Shown in pieces: positions 5,776 through 6,487 of a stretch of 6,487 nt of DNA. Made by a program: the position numbers and the translations under genes. The stretch lies in assembly GCA_036404255.1 (NCBI GenBank), contig DASWOP010000047.1, forward strand, positions 1 through 6,487, read 5' to 3'. Below the pieces are notes generated by a model. The model was not told where the DNA came from. It was given only the letters and a program-made list of their open reading frames with translations, and ran no database searches. This stretch comes from JARLFX01 sp036404255. GTDB taxonomy: Bacteria > Acidobacteriota > Terriglobia > Terriglobales > Acidobacteriaceae. Each line of letters begins with the position of its first letter. Position 1 is the first letter of the stretch.

Positions 5776-6486
5776 CTAAGCTGGCGAGGTGCGAAGTTGC
5801 TTTTTGCCACGCTTCGCCGCGTACATGAATGAGTCGGCCTGATGCAGAAGAGCTTCAAGGGTTTCTGTACTGCTGCTGGACGGGACATATCCGAGGCTGA
5901 AGCTCAGGGGGTAGGTTCTGGAAGGGATGCAATTGGCTGTGTAGGCTGCAGCTTTAAGGCGGGTGATGGCCAGCATGAAGTTTTCATGATCGGCTGTACC
6001 TGCGACGGCGAATTCATCGCCGCCGAGCCGGCCGATTATGTCGGTTTCGCGAAACGTTGCCTGCAAGATCACGGCCATCTCCTGCAGGAGACATGAGCCT
6101 ACATTGTGTCCCAGGCTGTCGTTAATTTGCTTGAGGTTGTCCATATCGAGGTAGAGAACAAAAAATGTATCGCCTGCGCGGTATGCGAGCCTGAGGGCTT
6201 GTTCGGCAAGGATGTAGAATCCCCGGCGATTGTAGAGTTGGGTCAACTGGTCACGGAGGGAGAGTTCACGGTTGGCACTTTCGAGCTGCTTGCAACGGCT
6301 GGATAGGAAAAGGATAAAACAGAAAGCAAGGAAGGTAAGAAGCGCTGAGGCCAAAGCCACGCCGTACTGCTCCGGGATCATATTGGAGCGGGTGACCAGA
6401 CCCCTGATTGTTGCGAGCGCAAAGGGAAGAAATACGGCGAAGGGCGCAGCAAGACGGGCGGTCTTTCCGCCGATGCCGTCGTCGAT
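5776..6486 (-). CDS. Membrane-anchored GGDEF-domain nucleotide cyclase with Ser at the base-specificity position, N-terminus cut by window edge
   Basis: The frame is open from the right edge to a TAG at 5776-5778, giving 236 visible residues. The ATG at 6381 is internal, because coding-like, hydrophobic sequence continues upstream. Two membrane segments are visible, about 12-31 and 41-62, joined by VTRSNMIPEQ. A short polar linker (64-79) leads to the GGDEF domain (about 79-230). Motifs are DQLTQLYNRR, DMDNLKQIND (metal Asp114, Asn122), the inhibitory RETD (146-149) exactly five residues before GGDEF (155-159), and SFSLGY near 195-200. The cyclase core is therefore intact and probably product-inhibited. 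The odd residue is Ser131 in GHNVGS, where PleD has Asp344, which recognises guanine. Ser there characterises Hypr GGDEF enzymes that make cyclic AMP-GMP. The membrane part resembles the multi-span sensory region (GGKTARLAAP...) seen before PAS domains in some sensor kinases. It acts at the inner membrane; the signal sensed is unknown. Confidence 0.9.
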   Translation of the reverse strand: MDDGIGGKTARLAAPFAVFLPFALATIRGLVTRSNMIPEQYGVALASALLTFLAFCFILFLSSRCKQLESANRELSLRDQLTQLYNRRGFYILAEQALRLAYRAGDTFFVLYLDMDNLKQINDSLGHNVGSCLLQEMAVILQATFRETDIIGRLGGDEFAVAGTADHENFMLAITRLKAAAYTANCIPSRTYPLSFSLGYVPSSSSTETLEALLHQADSFMYAAKRGKKQLRTSPA

Positions 6487-6487
6487 C

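Noticed and set aside
5657..5779. A 40-codon plus-strand frame (begins MIQLYGVTWTTKLPEDAW) that fills the convergent spacer and overlaps the GGDEF stop
   Set aside because: It has no ribosome site and no recognisable homology, and it coincides with the nested inverted repeat. Length and position are compatible with chance. Conservation of this frame in relatives would reopen the case.

Overview
The window is GC-rich bacterial DNA and looks acidobacterial (Terriglobia-like). This rests on two kinds of intergenic repeat I associate with those genomes: the 'GATTCTTCG...CTCAGAATGAC' repeat (three copies) and a cluster of 'GGGGCTGAAGCCCC'-type hairpins. Gene content and the DERA-like form of the aldolase are compatible with this. 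The taxon is inferred from pattern memory, not from a marker gene.

Layout, left to right: (1) the 3' part of a GIY-YIG-type nuclease gene (+ strand, cut by the window edge). (2) A 268-bp convergent spacer with two near-identical 49-bp repeats and a strong intrinsic terminator serving the minus-strand gene. (3) A two-domain aldehyde dehydrogenase of the ALDH16 type (minus). (4) A 343-bp spacer packed with repeats: three hairpins, an 18-bp tandem duplication, a shortened dispersed repeat and a duplicated micro-ORF. (5) deoC, a long DERA-like deoxyribose-phosphate aldolase (minus). (6) A divergent control region of about 200 bp with a tandem 12-mer and a central-CG palindrome. (7) A LacI-family repressor (+). 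(8) A short convergent spacer with a nested inverted repeat. (9) The C-terminal part of a membrane-anchored GGDEF protein (minus), cut by the right edge.

How the genes fit together: DeoC splits deoxyribose 5-phosphate into glyceraldehyde 3-phosphate and acetaldehyde. The aldehyde dehydrogenase downstream on the same strand could oxidise the acetaldehyde to acetate. The divergent LacI-family protein is the natural candidate regulator, in a role comparable to CytR at the E. coli deo operon. So the centre of the window reads as a deoxynucleoside/deoxyribose catabolic module. No kinase, phosphorylase or transporter is visible here.

The most notable observation is in the GGDEF protein. The signature motif and the inhibitory RxxD site are intact, but the Asp that contacts the guanine base in PleD (D344, in GHxxGD) is Ser (GHNVGS). 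That replacement is the hallmark of the 'Hypr' GGDEF enzymes, which can make 3',3'-cyclic AMP-GMP instead of, or besides, cyclic di-GMP. Start codons were revised for the dehydrogenase, deoC and lacI-type genes, and the GGDEF frame was extended to the window edge.
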